DNA of 64,000 bases from Tubulanus polymorphus (GCF_964204645.1 NC_134030.1:8678278-8742277); one strand, 5' to 3'; shown: positions 32,786-45,426, numbered from the stretch's first letter. Notes: generated by a model not told the origin, from the letters alone. Made by a program: numbers and translations.

Positions 32786-33198
32786 AACAATGTTAAACAA
32801 AGTATGGTGTGTAGTTTGATAGGTGTACATGTAGTCGTTTCCTAGACAGTTCTGCTACGTGTCTATTTGATTTTAGTTGAATGATACTGATTCTTCAGAT
32901 ATCCAAGGTGCTCGATGTATATGACAAAAAGTTCATCTGTCTGATTCTGATCAAAAATAAGATAAAGCCATTCGTTCTGAATCGATTCAATGAAATAATG
33001 AATTTAGTTGTAAATGACAGTTATTGTTATACTTTGAATATACAAAGCCGAAGACAGTGACACTGTGTTAAACTGTATAATATTGTCCCCGCATCACGTG
33101 GAAAAGATATGACTCAAATTGTGATTTTGAAGGCAGTATGAATAAGTGAAAAATGTTATATATATACATGTATGTAATAATGTGCTAAATCATGTCAA

Positions 33199-33204
33199 AA
33201 TAAA
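33199..33204 (+). terminator. Probable AGPS polyadenylation signal
   Basis: AATAAA lies about 415 bases after the AGPS stop codon, in the expected orientation, and is followed by a T-rich stretch. No coding sequence lies between. Assigned by position and sequence only. Confidence 0.5.
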
Positions 33205-33210
33205 TTTATT

Positions 33211-35342
33211 TCAATTGTGAATAAATAAGCAATCACGAAGTTCTCCCTAAGTTTTATCTCCAAAGTAGAAACGAATATTTGATTGGACGGTATATCTTCA
33301 GAGGAGATGGCTACTGTCAAGCGAGTTCTCGTATTTTTCCAGCTGATACTATGATTCTGCATCTGCTACATGTAAACATGGTTCGTGGTCGTGGGCACAA
33401 AAAGTGCGGGAAAAGTAGCGCTTTTAGTGAATTACGCCTATGATGGACATCGTAACAAGATTTGTGAAACCATCACCATTGGATGACCTGGAACAGACTG
33501 AACTCGTTCACGAAATCTGATCTTTTAAACCAAAATCAAAAGTTGCATAAAACATCTTTTCTATTTAAAGTGGCTTTAAATTCGTTATTAATTGAGCGAA
33601 CAATTTCTCTTCATTAGATAAAGCATTGGCGTTGATGGAATTAACGAATGAAACAATATCTATCTCCACAACAATTTTTCCACAATGAAATTCGTCTTGC
33701 AAGAGTAAATTTGTATAGGGGTTTACTATTTTTGGTGGGGGAGGGCAACGGGTATTTGTATTCGGCACATCAATTAATTGCTCTCAATAATATGGAAGGA
33801 AAGAAGTGGAAATTTATTGAATGTTTTTGGTGAATGGTCATTTAATCAATGTTAATGAATAGTTCATTCTGTATATAAATAGATTAATTAAGCAAATGAG
33901 TTTTTGCTGAAAAAAATTGAATACAGAATACCGTTACCTAAAAAAATATGGAAACATCATTTAGAATTTAGGTCGGATTCTTGCAAGTATCATACATTAT
34001 TAGCACTAAACACCTCAGTGGTCTGTATTGTTGGTAATAAGGAAATTATGTTCTGGCGGTAAATATTTACTAATTTTAGTTCACAGAAATTCCGCTATAG
34101 TTATTCACCACCTAATACAGCCGCGCGATTCTACTCTGGCACGGGAGGAATTCAGATACTTTTTCAGTCAAATTTAATCACAACTCAACTGTAGTTTGAC
34201 ACAAATGGATAATCGTATAAATTTTAAAGCTTTATTTAACAGGAATCTGCTTATGTGATCGATTTTCAAGCCACTTTAAAGAGGACTCTTTGCTCGGCGA
34301 ATGTATAAGCATCTGGTGAAGCAGCAGACTCACGTGCCACACGATAAATTTAAAGGAAATAAGATTTTATTCCAAAGGATTTTCAGATCATAAACTATAT
34401 AACAAACAATCATTTCACAAAGACAATAGTCTGCACTTACGTCGTATGTAATGGGACAAATAAATTGACCATGTCCAAAGGACATGTTTACTGCTTAGAA
34501 ATGATGTGTGCTTGGCCTTTTAATTAGATCATCTCTTGAGTACTCTTGACTCTTACAAAATGTTGTGACAAGTATTCAGATAACTTGTAAATCAAAAAGT
34601 ACCTTTTCAGCACTTTTTGATATTTTCATGACAAATTTTTCCAAAAAATATCCCAGCAGCAGATTCATTAGTCCTTGCAATTTTGTGGGAAATCCTGCAA
34701 ACATTCCATTGTTTCTGTAAAACAATTCGGTCCAATCAAAATAACATCGAAAATTAATGTATTTGAAGTGTGTTGCCAGGACTATATAGATAGATAGATA
34801 GCATGTTTTGATAGAATCAATTTTTTTGTAAACTGATTTTATTTTGCTTTGAAATCAACCATTATACAATCTTATTTCATTGATATCTTGAAGTCTATGC
34901 AACTACATTAAACAATATACAAATCACCTCATAACTACACATTTACGTCATTTGCTATACTACAGTCCTGAATGACTGAATATGTGAAGTAATTTAAATG
35001 CTTTAAGTATTTGTAACTATTTTTAAATGATAATGAGTCAATAATACACTAGGTACGACAGGTATTAATTCTCTATATCAATCAGTAGCGAATATTAAAA
35101 TACCGATAATTAGAGATAATAGCACAGATTTAACAGTAATGATTTTGTGTTTTCTGTACGTAATATAAAGGCAAAGATTGGATCGCTCTACTAAGATTCA
35201 GTTGACGATTTAATCGTCACTCTCATTTTCATTGAAAGCTTGATTCGGGATCATGTATCACCAGAGTTTTGAGATAGATAGAATATTTGCTTAATGGCCA
35301 GTATCTCAGTTTTTCGAAAGTCAGAGAGAAAAGCTACGTTCT
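33211..35342. other. Intergenic DNA between the convergent AGPS and ERI1 genes
   Basis: No exon is recognised. AGPS and ERI1 run toward each other, so this holds both 3' ends. Possible minus-strand polyadenylation signals (TTTATT on the plus strand) lie at 34838-34843 and 34366-34371. A short GATA microsatellite lies near 34787. Confidence 0.4.
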
Positions 35343-36593
35343 TCAACTGTTTTGTAAGTTTAGATAAAACAACAGATCCTCGATGTTGTTATCATCCTGT
35401 TTCAAAATATTCTCGACCTCTTCACGTTGTTTTTCGCGTACTGATTTCTGTTTAACTGGTACCTGATGTTGCTGATGCTGTTTCCGTTGCTGATGGTGCG
35501 ACGACGATGACGACTGTTGCCGCGTATGCCCGCGCTGTAAAATCGGCACGTCGCCCGATTCACCGATTTCGCAATCGTCGACGTCATTTTTCTCATCTTC
35601 GCGAAGCACGGGAACGACGTCGTACAAAATCTCGGCATTCTCCTGTAGACGATACGCCAGCAATTTCTCGTTGACGTGCACGCTGCATCCGTCGGCCATG
35701 ATATGACCGACGACTCGCGCAATATTGCGCGCGTCGTCGATACCGCTGTGCGGTTTACCGATGAATGCCATTCCCAAATTCTCGAGCATCGCGCGTAAAT
35801 TCGCCTTGGCGAATCCGTAAAAATTACGATACGTCTTACGCACATTGACCCACTTGCGCGCCCACCGCGGAAACTTTATCTCCGATATTTGACATTGTTT
35901 CTGCATGAATCGACTCATATCCCACGGCCCGTCGGTGACGATCGCGTACGTCGATGCGCCGTCGTTCGAGCACAGCGAAAGCCATGATTCCATTCGCTGA
36001 AGAACGTCGGGGAAAGCGTCGGCGCTGTCGATCACCTCCTGGGTAATACCCGTCAACTCTGTGCAGAACGGTGACAATTTCGAGTTCTTCTGCGGCCTGC
36101 AATATTCGTGAAACTCCGATTCGACTTTTAACGTGTTAGTGTTCAGCAAAATGGCCGGAAACTCGATTATCTCATGCGGAAAGTTTGTGCCGTTACTTTC
36201 CTCACAGGTCGCCTCGAAATCGATGATTACGAGATAATCGTATGGCGTTTCACGTTTAGTTACGTTCGCGATGCGCGCTTTAACGAGTTTCTGTTTTTTG
36301 TACAAATTCTTCAGACGCTTTTTCAGAACTTCTTTCACGCCACGCGTGTCCATGTGATACTTAGCAAGCTGTTCCCGTAGCTCCAGTTTCGTCATTCTGT
36401 TCACTTCGCCGTTCGTCAGCGATATCTGTTTGTAAACGGGATCGCTGAACGGGCCATCGTAAGAATGCCTCTGATCATCTTTATTGACTGTCCGCTGTGG
36501 ATTCGGTTTATGTCGGGGTTTCCAGTTATGCACAGTTGCCGCATCGGGACCTTCCCCGCAGACATCCAACTGCAATAAGCCTCCTTCTGCCAT
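35343..36593 (-). CDS. ERI1: 3'-5' exoribonuclease 1 (ERI1 / 3'hExo)
   Basis: This is a DEDDh-family 3'-5' exoribonuclease; family members trim histone mRNA 3' ends, the 3' end of 5.8S rRNA, and small RNAs. The chosen start is ATG 36591-36593 (MAEGGLLQLD), giving 416 residues. An acceptor (CGATTGCAG, exon from 36611) lies just upstream, so the earlier in-frame ATG at 36647 falls in an intron. Domains: a SAP domain at about 66-104 (MTKLELREQLAKYHMDTRGV) and an exonuclease at about 119-300. Catalytic residues seen: D125 and E127 (IDFEAT), D225 (DGPWDMSRF), H282 and D287 (HSGIDDARN). The tail is long, with a His/Gln-rich tract (about 380-400) beyond the usual family length. The coding region is one exon, with intron(s) in the 5' UTR. 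Both core domains look intact, so it is likely functional. Confidence 0.95.
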   Translation of the reverse strand: MAEGGLLQLDVCGEGPDAATVHNWKPRHKPNPQRTVNKDDQRHSYDGPFSDPVYKQISLTNGEVNRMTKLELREQLAKYHMDTRGVKEVLKKRLKNLYKKQKLVKARIANVTKRETPYDYLVIIDFEATCEESNGTNFPHEIIEFPAILLNTNTLKVESEFHEYCRPQKNSKLSPFCTELTGITQEVIDSADAFPDVLQRMESWLSLCSNDGASTYAIVTDGPWDMSRFMQKQCQISEIKFPRWARKWVNVRKTYRNFYGFAKANLRAMLENLGMAFIGKPHSGIDDARNIARVVGHIMADGCSVHVNEKLLAYRLQENAEILYDVVPVLREDEKNDVDDCEIGESGDVPILQRGHTRQQSSSSSHHQQRKQHQQHQVPVKQKSVREKQREEVENILKQDDNNIEDLLFYLNLQNS

Positions 36594-36768
36594 AATAACA
36601 AACACGAAAATCTGCAATCGAGAAACAATACATATCAAAACTCTCATCTCATAAAAAACCCAAAAATTTGAAATAAATTGAATTAAACTTTAACCATCTT
36701 AAGGTTAATAGAGCTTTAAAAAAAACAAATCAGAACAACATTCTTCACGATATGTGGAAAATACATCT

Positions 36769-37740
36769 GATAGGTATGGAAGCCCTGAAACGACATTACA
36801 AATTATGTTTTACAAATTACGAGTTTAAGGTTAACGATTTACCATAATGAGCTCCCTGCATTTCATATTTCGCGCCAGGTCAAGGCCTTAAACAATTACG
36901 TTTTACGAATTACGTTTCATGACTTAGGCCTACGTTTTACGCATTACGTTTTACGAACGTTTTCCATTGACTTATTGGCTATTGCTTCAAGAGTTTTTCG
37001 GAAAAACACAGGCTTTGCAATGAAGTCGAATCATGACGAAGAATGAATCTGACTGAATTTATTTTGCATTTTGAAATATATACATGTATATATCAATAGT
37101 AAAATTGACAGAGTTTCGTATGCATTTTTTATTACAATATAGAGTAATAATGAGACTAAGGAAGTCAAAAAGTGACTTATGATAATTTCAAATGATTAAA
37201 AATATAGAGATTCAGCCTGCATATGCCCGGATTAATTTCTTAATAAATTAATAAAACACTGACACAGTCCTGTTTGGCAAGGGCACGATGATTAAGATGA
37301 TACAAAACTGAAAATTATTCGGGGTTCATGGAGATAAAAAGGAATTTGACTCCATATCGGTGCGGATACAATTGTTCAATTGTAACCAATGATCAGAACA
37401 AGTCTTAGCTTTTAATAATGAAAATATATATTTATATTTGAAAGCAAAGCGTTTGGGCTGCAATGTCATCGATCATTAGTTCATTCATCGTTATTAGTTC
37501 GGCAAAAAATTACAACCGATCACACTACAGTGCTGCCTTCTCTGCCTGCTGCCCAAAGTTATTCACGACACAGAGAGTGCACCACAACCTTGACCATTTG
37601 TGATAAATTGAACCGAAATGTAGTGGTAAATCGTTGCCCAAAATATAAGTCGTAAAAAGTAACTCGTAAGATGTAATTCGTAAAAAACGTAATTCGTAAA
37701 ACGTAATTCGTTATGTCGTTTCAGGGCTTCCATAGATAGG
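36769..37740. mobile_element. 960-bp terminal-inverted-repeat DNA element, non-autonomous
   Basis: TATGGAAGCCCTGAAACGAC at 36775 is the inverse of the sequence ending at 37734. The direct repeat GATAGG flanks it at 36769-36774 and 37735-37740, consistent with a target-site duplication. The inverted arms extend imperfectly for roughly 80-100 bases and include repeated ACGTTTTACGAATTACG-like subterminal motifs. No transposase frame lies inside, so it is a MITE or deletion derivative. It sits just upstream of ERI1, probably in a 5' UTR intron or the promoter region. Confidence 0.8.
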
Positions 37741-37760
37741 GTTCTTAGTCTTTATCAAAT

Positions 37761-37843
37761 CTATATCTTCGAAATAACACTTTCTCGTACAAACAATCAA
37801 TTCTATATCTTCGAAATAACACTTTCTCGTACAAACATACCGC
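37761..37843. repeat. 42-bp direct tandem repeat, two copies
   Basis: CTATATCTTCGAAATAACAC begins two near-perfect copies at 37761 and 37803. No coding content. Confidence 0.8.
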
Positions 37844-39660
37844 TAAAATATCTTAATTTTTCACAAAACCATCATTACGGAAGTAGAATTGTTACTCCAC
37901 CTCTTCATACCCGAAGCCTTGCCGAAACCGAATGGTTATAATAAAACACGGATCTGGACTTACAATCGGTACAACGGATTGACACTAAGAGTCAACGAGC
38001 CTAGGGTTCCCTGTCCCAGATTCCGCTTCCAAAGTTCTCGGTTCAGCGTGTGACTTTTAGATTATTTTTTCACTCTTAAATTGAATTAAACTTTAAAGCG
38101 GAAACTGGATCTAATAAAAACGCCTAACTGATGGGACAGACTTGGGAAAGACCAGTACTTCAGATCATCTGGATATTCGCAATATTTTCCTCTCCTCATG
38201 GACCAAACATGATCTTTGCTAGAAATTGAGTATAAAATCCATCACGACAAACCCTTTTTACTGCTATTTTATATTTATTGTCCACTACAGACAGCCTGAC
38301 AAGACGGTGACAAACGTATTTTGTGACATTGCAAATTGTGTGACAACAGAATGATACTGATATCTCTAACTTAACTCGAATTACAAAGACCAAGTCTTGA
38401 CCAGACAGTAGGCCTAAATCCAATCTCAATTCCAATTGCATGCTCGCTAGTGTAGTTATTCATAAATTCCAGCGCTTTAAACCTCATCACTGTATCAGAA
38501 TCTAGGAGTTTCGCCGTTATTTGGAATCTCATTTCATGACGATTAGTGCTGGATTCGTTTAATCTCTTTGATTCGTGATTGACGATACTTTCTGAAATTA
38601 AATCAATATAGATGTACTAACAATTAAATCTGGATTGACTTTTCAATTCATGTTTCATCCGTTTTTTAAACTGACCATGATACAACAACAATTCATTCTG
38701 TGCACGTTGAGCTCAATTTAATACGTATAACTTCTAATTCTTAAGAAATCCTGAGTTGTATCTCAGAGAATCTTCATCAGAACACAATCAATGACCTACA
38801 ATAGACAATCAACAGAATATTTGTAAATAAGTATTCATTTACTGTTCACAAGTTTTAAAAGACTGAAGTGAAGTTACCTGTCGTATAATATTTTCACCCC
38901 AATGAAATTGACTGCTAATGTCCAGTGTCACGTTCAGAATAATAAATTAATCATCTTAAGTGAACAAACAAATTGCCAGTGTCGTGGCCTCTGCTGCATG
39001 GCTGGTTCAGTTCAGTATGTCAGTGACAGTAGAGATTGGTTTATCCATCTCAAGTTCATTGTTGTCGATTGACGACGGTTCCTTCAAGCAGGGTAGATTT
39101 AGACGGCGATGTAACGGAGACATCCTGAATTGCATATCGATATTTTCGAAGCCACACGTAGTACAGGTGCCCGCAGAAAAGTTACCAGAACCTGATAGTT
39201 TTTGTCGGGTTTCTTTCTTCATTGGTGTAAAAACCGACTTTAAAGCGGTCCATGGAACGTAAATCGAGACACTTCGAGGCCAAATTCGGTTTTCGTATCT
39301 AGTCGACTATAGTGGTCGGAACTAATAACCGAATGCGCTTGATTTTCGAACTTTTCCGGAATCTAGTTCCGACTTACGGACATTCGGTTGGTTTCGTTTA
39401 GTTCGACTATAGTCGACTAACTCAGATAACCGAAGGTGGCCCTGGGTTCGTGAAAATGATTCACAGGCCGGCCGTGAAAAGCAGTTAATTTTATAGCGGG
39501 GCAGTGAAATGGGGGTGTTACTAAAAACCATGCGCTACTAAAACGAAGACCTATGCACTTTGGGGTATTAGAACTATGCATGACTAAAAAGAAGTCCGAA
39601 GATACTCGAAATCATCACTTGGGGCGCTCTGTACCACCTCTGCCGGTTTGCTTAAATAAA
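37844..39660. other. Gene-poor stretch upstream of ERI1
   Basis: No gene is recognised. Between 39007 and 39307 both strands are open for about 70-100 codons without any family I know. Around 39290-39420 GACTATAGTCGACTA-type palindromic motifs occur twice. Confidence 0.35.
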
Positions 39661-39669
39661 CGAATGACA

Positions 39670-42000
39670 AATTTCAAAATCAATCATATTTATTCTCATA
39701 CAACAATTATACAAAATGCCAGGTTTGTGCTCGAGGAATTATAATGTAAGCTCCTCAAACACGGACTTTCAAAAACAACTAGTCCAACCACCATAGGCGT
39801 ATTAACTATAAACGAGAGTTTATATACGCCCATGGCCCAACCATAGACTCTAAAACAGAAACGTCTATGGCCTACAACCATGGACTCTTGAACCGTGAGT
39901 CCATGGCTCCCCGCACCAAAACCAGAGATAAACCTGGCCAAATACTCTGGAAAGCCTAGGATTAAGTAATCAATCTGATTTACATTCTTACATCATTTCA
40001 TTTTCACATATCATTTATTTCTATTACTATGTATGAAATTGTACTAACTTAAAACAAAGTTACATGTAAGGTTTTTAGAAGTCTTTATCTATGATACATT
40101 TCCACTACAGCTGATTAATACAATTTGCATCGATAGGAAAATAACAAAAATACACAAAGAATTATAAACTTTGATCCATAAAAAAACCGAAAATTGGACT
40201 AGTCTAAGATTATGAATTTGACAATTCATGAGGTCAAAATAACCGACACTTTGTTATATTTCATGAAATATGAATCTATCATGTCAACTTTTCAAATGAC
40301 ATCGATTGAGGACATCTCATTTAGCAAGAAAAAGCTCAACTTTATTCAATAGGACCTGTATAAATCAATTTTTTATGAACAATTGACATGAACACGTCAT
40401 TTTATCTCCACAACAACAATTATACCTAAATGACAGGTATTCATGTACTGGAGAAAGTGCCTCAGTCATTTACAAAAACGTAACCTGTATTTCAAAAAAG
40501 TCTCCAACATAAAAACATTATAACCGGAGATAAAACCACAAATTCAATCTGGAAAGCTAAAGATTAGATTAAATAAACAGTCTTTGATTTAATTTTCATT
40601 AACATTATTTTACAAGATAGCTAGTTTTGCCACCTTTGCCTTGTCTTTAAGAGGTTTGAAGACATTATCAAATTGGTTATTTTCTCAAATGTTACATTTA
40701 ATGCAAAGTATTTTGGAGGTATTCTCTTCTATGCATTCAGCAAGAGTATATAAATCGAGTGTATAAATATTGTTCAACTGCCGATTTGAATAGAGCTAGG
40801 GCAATTACTAATAGCTAATGGCTTTGCTACAATGGAGTTAAGATTCAATAACTATCTTTTTGAGGTGCTTCTTGTGCAGACATTCAGAACCCATATAGAC
40901 ATTGTTAAACCATGGTTTTAGAGTCCATAGCTAGCATTATCTACTGATTAATACTGTTCATATATCCTCATTTATCAAGAAACTGCTCCTCTATTTTGAT
41001 ACTCAATTTTCCATAAGGGCCTTAATGAAAATAGTATTTTATGAGCACCACAGTATGAATGACGAAACATGTATATCATTTTATTCTTACACAACAATTA
41101 TACCCCACTAAATGAGTTATTTATAAAACAGTTCAACATAAAACCTACAAATTCACTCACTCGTGAAAGCGTAAGGTAAACTAATTAATCTTAGTTATTA
41201 CAAGAAAACTAAAAACATTGCCAACAATCTCGATGCAAGGGATGATTGTGTCTCAATCTGGACTTCTCATGTAGGGCAAGTTGATTTTTGAGGGGGCAAG
41301 TGATATTACATATGCTCGGTCAAGTGGCTGGCATTTATTTCTTAAATCAAACCCTGCAAAATATTATAAAGGTTTTTTCTTCGTGATAATTTAAGATAAA
41401 TCGAGTATCTTCATATAAATATGGCTTGACTGACGAAGCTACGGCAACTTCTTAATTTTTATTATTCAACTTGATAGTAGATATCAATACAACTCTATAT
41501 AAAGATCAGAAATTCTTCTGATATTACAGGCTCCACACAGATGTGGTTAAACTGATAATCAAAACAAAGCTAGGACAATTGACCAATTAGCACTATATCC
41601 TTGAGTTAGCCTATCAAGAAACTGCTCCTTCTATTCTATGCTCCTGCTAATCAAATCAGTACTTTATGAACCACTGAAAAGTACCAAGAAATTAACAACT
41701 AAAAAGTTTCAACATGAATGATGAAAATGTACATCGTTTTATTAACACAACAATAATATCTCAAACGAGAAATCATCATGCAAGTTCCTAATTTCCAAAC
41801 ATGCGTTATGTGTTACAATAACAGTCTCCAACATAGAGCATTAAAACTGGAGATGGAACATACAGATTCACTCTTGAAATCTAAGTATCAACTAATCATA
41901 ACTTTCACTAGAAAACTAGAATTTTGCCTACTTTGCCCAGATGTCCAAGCACCTTGGCATTAAATACTAAGTATTCTGATGTTTTTTTCTGGCAGCTTCG
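39670..42000. repeat. Four diverged tandem units of about 0.65-0.72 kb
   Basis: An ACAACAATTATAC-like anchor recurs near 39700, 40420, 41092 and 41749. Each is followed about 100-160 bases later by similar blocks, such as GTCTCCAACATA at 40499 and 41823, and a GAAAGC..AAG block near 39950, 40552, 41164 and 41875. The units are strongly diverged and non-coding. A fragment of the 30.5-kb dispersed repeat lies at 41264-41370. Confidence 0.5.
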
Positions 42001-42206
42001 AAAACATCAACATAATCAAACAATCGGTAACTAATCAATAACATCAATAACTTAAGTTTATAACTGTTTTACATTCTTTCTAAAAAGTAAAATGTATGTA
42101 CCAGATTTTAGATAGTAAGTCTACCCCCGTATAACAATCAACGGTCACAGCAGTGATTGAGCGCGGCTAGTTCATTGGACGGTCGATCTTTCATCACAGT
42201 TATTCA

Positions 42207-42311
42207 AAGCATTCTATCATATCAGTTATTTTCTTAAAGTGTGTTCGATTTAGTTAAGGTTTATGGTTATTTGTTTTGTTCATTACAATAACTGAGTCCG
42301 ATAGAATGCTT
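42207..42311. ncRNA. Hairpin-forming inverted repeat (miRNA-precursor-like, unproven)
   Basis: AAGCATTCTATC at 42207 pairs with GATAGAATGCTT at 42300-42311, and the pairing continues imperfectly through CAGTTATT and AATAACTG. This gives arms of about 24 bases around a loop of about 57. The size fits a small hairpin RNA, but a degenerate MITE fits equally well. Confidence 0.25.
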
Positions 42312-43464
42312 AAAACAACAACAGAAAAGATCTCGGGTTCTCGCTATACTTAGGGAAGGTTGTTCGATAAGTGAATAACCTTGTTGATAAATGTTTGAAA
42401 AATGCCTTTTCATGTAAATAGAGTATTAATTTGTTGTTTGTTTCTATTGTTGTTAGTATTTTTATCTATTTTTTGATATTATCTATTTATGTATGTACTT
42501 GTATTTTATATTATTTACTACTTATTATTTATTGGGTTTTTTAAATTTATTTTTTCATTAATTTATGTACTTGTAGTTTATATTATGTATTATTTATACT
42601 CCTCTATTTACAACTGCAGGCATTTTTTCACTGTAAAGTTTCTGGGCCCATTTTAGAAAAGCACTACCGATTCACTGCCACTCCTTAATAATCATTATAC
42701 ACCCAATTTGAAGCTAAGTGATTATTCACGAGAGCCATCTCGTGATATGGATTTACCAATTACAATAAAAGAAGTTCAAACAGCTATAAACAATGTTAAA
42801 ACGTTCAAAATTAGTCCTAGCTATCACTTAATGCCTTGTTATTCCTAGCTTTACCTCTCAAATGTAAATAATGGTCTCCTTTCAAATAAAGCTTTTTATT
42901 TCAAATACGTAGCTATGATCATCAAACAGATTGATGGAGGCTCAAAGTTAAAACTCGATGTGAAAATCGACATATACGATTCAATTGTGAAATCAGTTAC
43001 ATGGGCCTTCGAAAATATATATCCATCAAATTAATACATCTACAATTCAGCAAATACTTAATATTTGTACATCAACACTGGCCTAATGTTATGTTCTATA
43101 TTTCCTAACTATGTGATACCTACACGGAAAAGTAGCCATAGTTGACTATGTTTAACTATGGCAAAGTTTAAAGATTAAACTCACAATATCATGTTGAAAC
43201 TATATCTCAGTTTAGGAGTTAACTCAACAGACCTGCGAGCCCAAACAAGGCGCTTGACGCGACCATTTACCCCTATTGACTAACCTAACTTGACTTCTCT
43301 ATCAACCAAGGATCGAATACCAATATTGTGAATTAATGGAGCTTAGTTTTTATTAGACTCTCACATTGCATTAAACATTATAAAATAATTTCCTTTACAA
43401 CACTATATCAGACTGGTTTGAAAAAGGGTGATAAGTAAAAAAATCAATACTTTACGACAAAAAT

Positions 43465-43685
43465 CCGCTATTGTCTTTGCCGCTCCTGGATCTCAGTGTT
43501 TATAAGATGCGCTATTGTTTATGCTGCTCCTAATAAGATACACTATTGTCTTTGCTGCTTTCAAAACAGTGCTTATCCTGAATCAGTGTTTATCAGATAA
43601 TCCATTAGCTTTGTTGCTCGAATCAGTGTTTATAAGATTCACTATAGTCTCTGCTGCTCCTGATAAAATATTTTATAGAAATCAA
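43465..43685. repeat. Degenerate short tandem repeat
   Basis: Irregular repeats of roughly 50-75 bases combine CAGTGTTTATAAGAT, CACTATTGTCTTTGCTGCT and similar blocks, about four times. Non-coding and not classified. Confidence 0.6.
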
Positions 43686-43822
43686 CCACCGTTTGTAGAA
43701 GAATCTATCGTTGAGTGATTAATCCGTTGCTGGCTCCTTAACTTCTAATCTGGGCTTCTGCAGTTTTCAACAGCAAATGGGTCAATCAGTATTCATCTAC
43801 TTGTAGATTTTCTGATGAGTTG

Positions 43823-45200
43823 TTGATCTCAAGCTGGGTTTTTTCTCATAGTTGATATTTAGCTGCAATAATTAAAAGAAGATATCCTGTTATGACAAAA
43901 TATTTCAATAAGAATTAATCGTAATAATTCCATGTATATCAAGTTACCTTTTATGATTGCCTGGTTCGTTATCGGTGTGGATCATCTAAAGTTGGTGGGT
44001 TAATGAGTTCAATTCTGTTGGCCTCATCTGTGCGCTGTTCAAGTTGGTCGATTTTGGACGAGTAGCTGATCTCGAGCTGGGTTTCTTCTTATAGTTGAAA
44101 TTTAGCTGCAATGATTAAAAGAAGATATCCTGTAATGACCAAATATTTCAATAAGAATTAATCGTAATAATTTCATGTATATCAAGTTACCTTTTATGAT
44201 TGCTGGGATCGTTATCGGTGTGGATCATCTGAAGTTGGTGGGTTAATGAGTTCGATTCTGTTGGCGTCATCTGTTCGCTGTTCCAGTTGGTCGATTTTGA
44301 ACGAGTAGCTGATCTCAAGCTGGGTTTCTTCTTATAGTTGAAATTTAGCTGCAATGATTAAAAGAAGATATCCTGTAATGACCAAATATTTCAATAAGAA
44401 TTAATCGTAATAATTTCATGTATATCAAGTTACCTTTTATGATTGCTTGGTTCGTTATCGGTGTGGATCATCTAAAGTTTGTGCGTTAATGAGTTCGATT
44501 CTGTTGGCCCCATCTGCGCGCTGTTCAAGTTGGTCGATTTTAGACGAGTAGCTGATCTCAAGCTGGGTTTCTTCTTATAGTTGAAATTTAGCTGCAATGA
44601 TTAAAAGAAGATATCCTGTAATGACCAAATATTTCAATAAGAATTAATCGTAATAATTTCATGTATATCAAGTTACCTTTTATGATTGCTGGGTTCGTTA
44701 TCGGTGTGGATCATCTTAAGTTGGTGGGTTAATGAGTTCCATTCTGTTGGCCTCATCTGTGCGCTGTTCAAATTGGTCGATTTTGCACGAGTAGTTGATC
44801 TCAAGCTGGGTTTTTTAACATAGTTGAAATTTAGCTGCAATGATTAAAAGAAGATATCCTGTAATGACAAAATATTTCAATACGAATTAATCGTTATAAT
44901 TGCATGTATATCAAGTTACCTTTTATGATTGCTGGTTTCGTTATCGGCGATTATCTTATTAGTTGGTTGGTAAATGAGTTCAATTCTGTTCGCTGTGCGC
45001 TGTTCAAGTTGGTCGATTTGGACGAGTAGTTGATCTCAAGTTTGGTTCTTCTTGATAGCGGAAATTTAGCTGCAATGAAAGATATCCTGTAATGACAAAA
45101 TATTTCATTTAGAATTTATCATAATAATTTCCATAAAAATATACTTACATTTCAAGATTGCTGGGTTCAGTATTGGTGACGATCTTCTGAGTTGGTTTGA
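43823..45200 (-). repeat. Six-copy tandem array of 243-bp units, each with splice sites on the minus strand
   Basis: TAG-TTGAAATTTAGCTGCAA landmarks lie at 43849, 44092, 44335, 44578, 44821 and 45056: exactly 243 bp apart, then 235. Read on the minus strand, each unit has a TTGCAG acceptor, an exon-like segment of about 150-165 bases, and an AAAAG/GTAACTTG donor. In the acceptor frame, the units near 44335 and 44821 are open to the donor and encode an ending like MIHTDNEPSNHK; others carry TAG at one shared position. The exon-like candidate at 45145-45426 ends with a related sequence. It looks like tandemly amplified exon-plus-intron DNA. Confidence 0.8.
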
Positions 45201-45426
45201 TTCTTCTGCGGGCGATTGGTAGATTTCGTTTGATTGATTTGAGTTGGTGTCCCTTACAAACCCACCACACCTGCCTGGAGCGAAACAGGCGGTTTTTTTT
45301 CAAAATCGGAAATCGAAGTACAGATATAGTTGTGTGATCGGCGGTCGAGTTTACATAATTTTCTTTCTTTAAATCAAAGCACGTAATTGCGAAATTCGGT
45401 TCAGGTTCATTCAAACAATCTTCCAT
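45145..45426 (-). CDS. Candidate first exon at the head of the 243-bp array (hypothetical)
   Basis: On the minus strand ATG 45424-45426 opens MEDCLNEPEPNF, then CFDLKKENY, and runs to TNTEPSNLE. There a strong donor (AAAT/GTAAGTA) precedes the first array unit. The C-terminal part resembles the array units in the same frame (TEPSNL versus NEPSNH). Splicing to the next TTGCAG acceptor would create a TAA at once, so the array units would act as 3' UTR or as stop-supplying exons. Part of the frame overlaps a dispersed repeat (45212-45300), which weakens the call. No family is recognised. Confidence 0.3.
   Translation of the reverse strand: MEDCLNEPEPNFAITCFDLKKENYVNSTADHTTISVLRFPILKKNRLFRSRQVWWVCKGHQLKSIKRNLPIARRRIKPTQKIVTNTEPSNLEM

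Noticed and set aside
39007-39307. Minus-strand open frame of about 95 codons (TCTTCGFENIDM) and an overlapping plus-strand frame of 100 codons
   Set aside because: Both strands are open, the region is a short GC-neutral patch, and no family, acceptor or donor supports either.
43823-45200. Possible CRISPR-like array
   Set aside because: Units are 243 bp, directly adjacent and similar throughout, with no unique spacers; the genome is an animal's.
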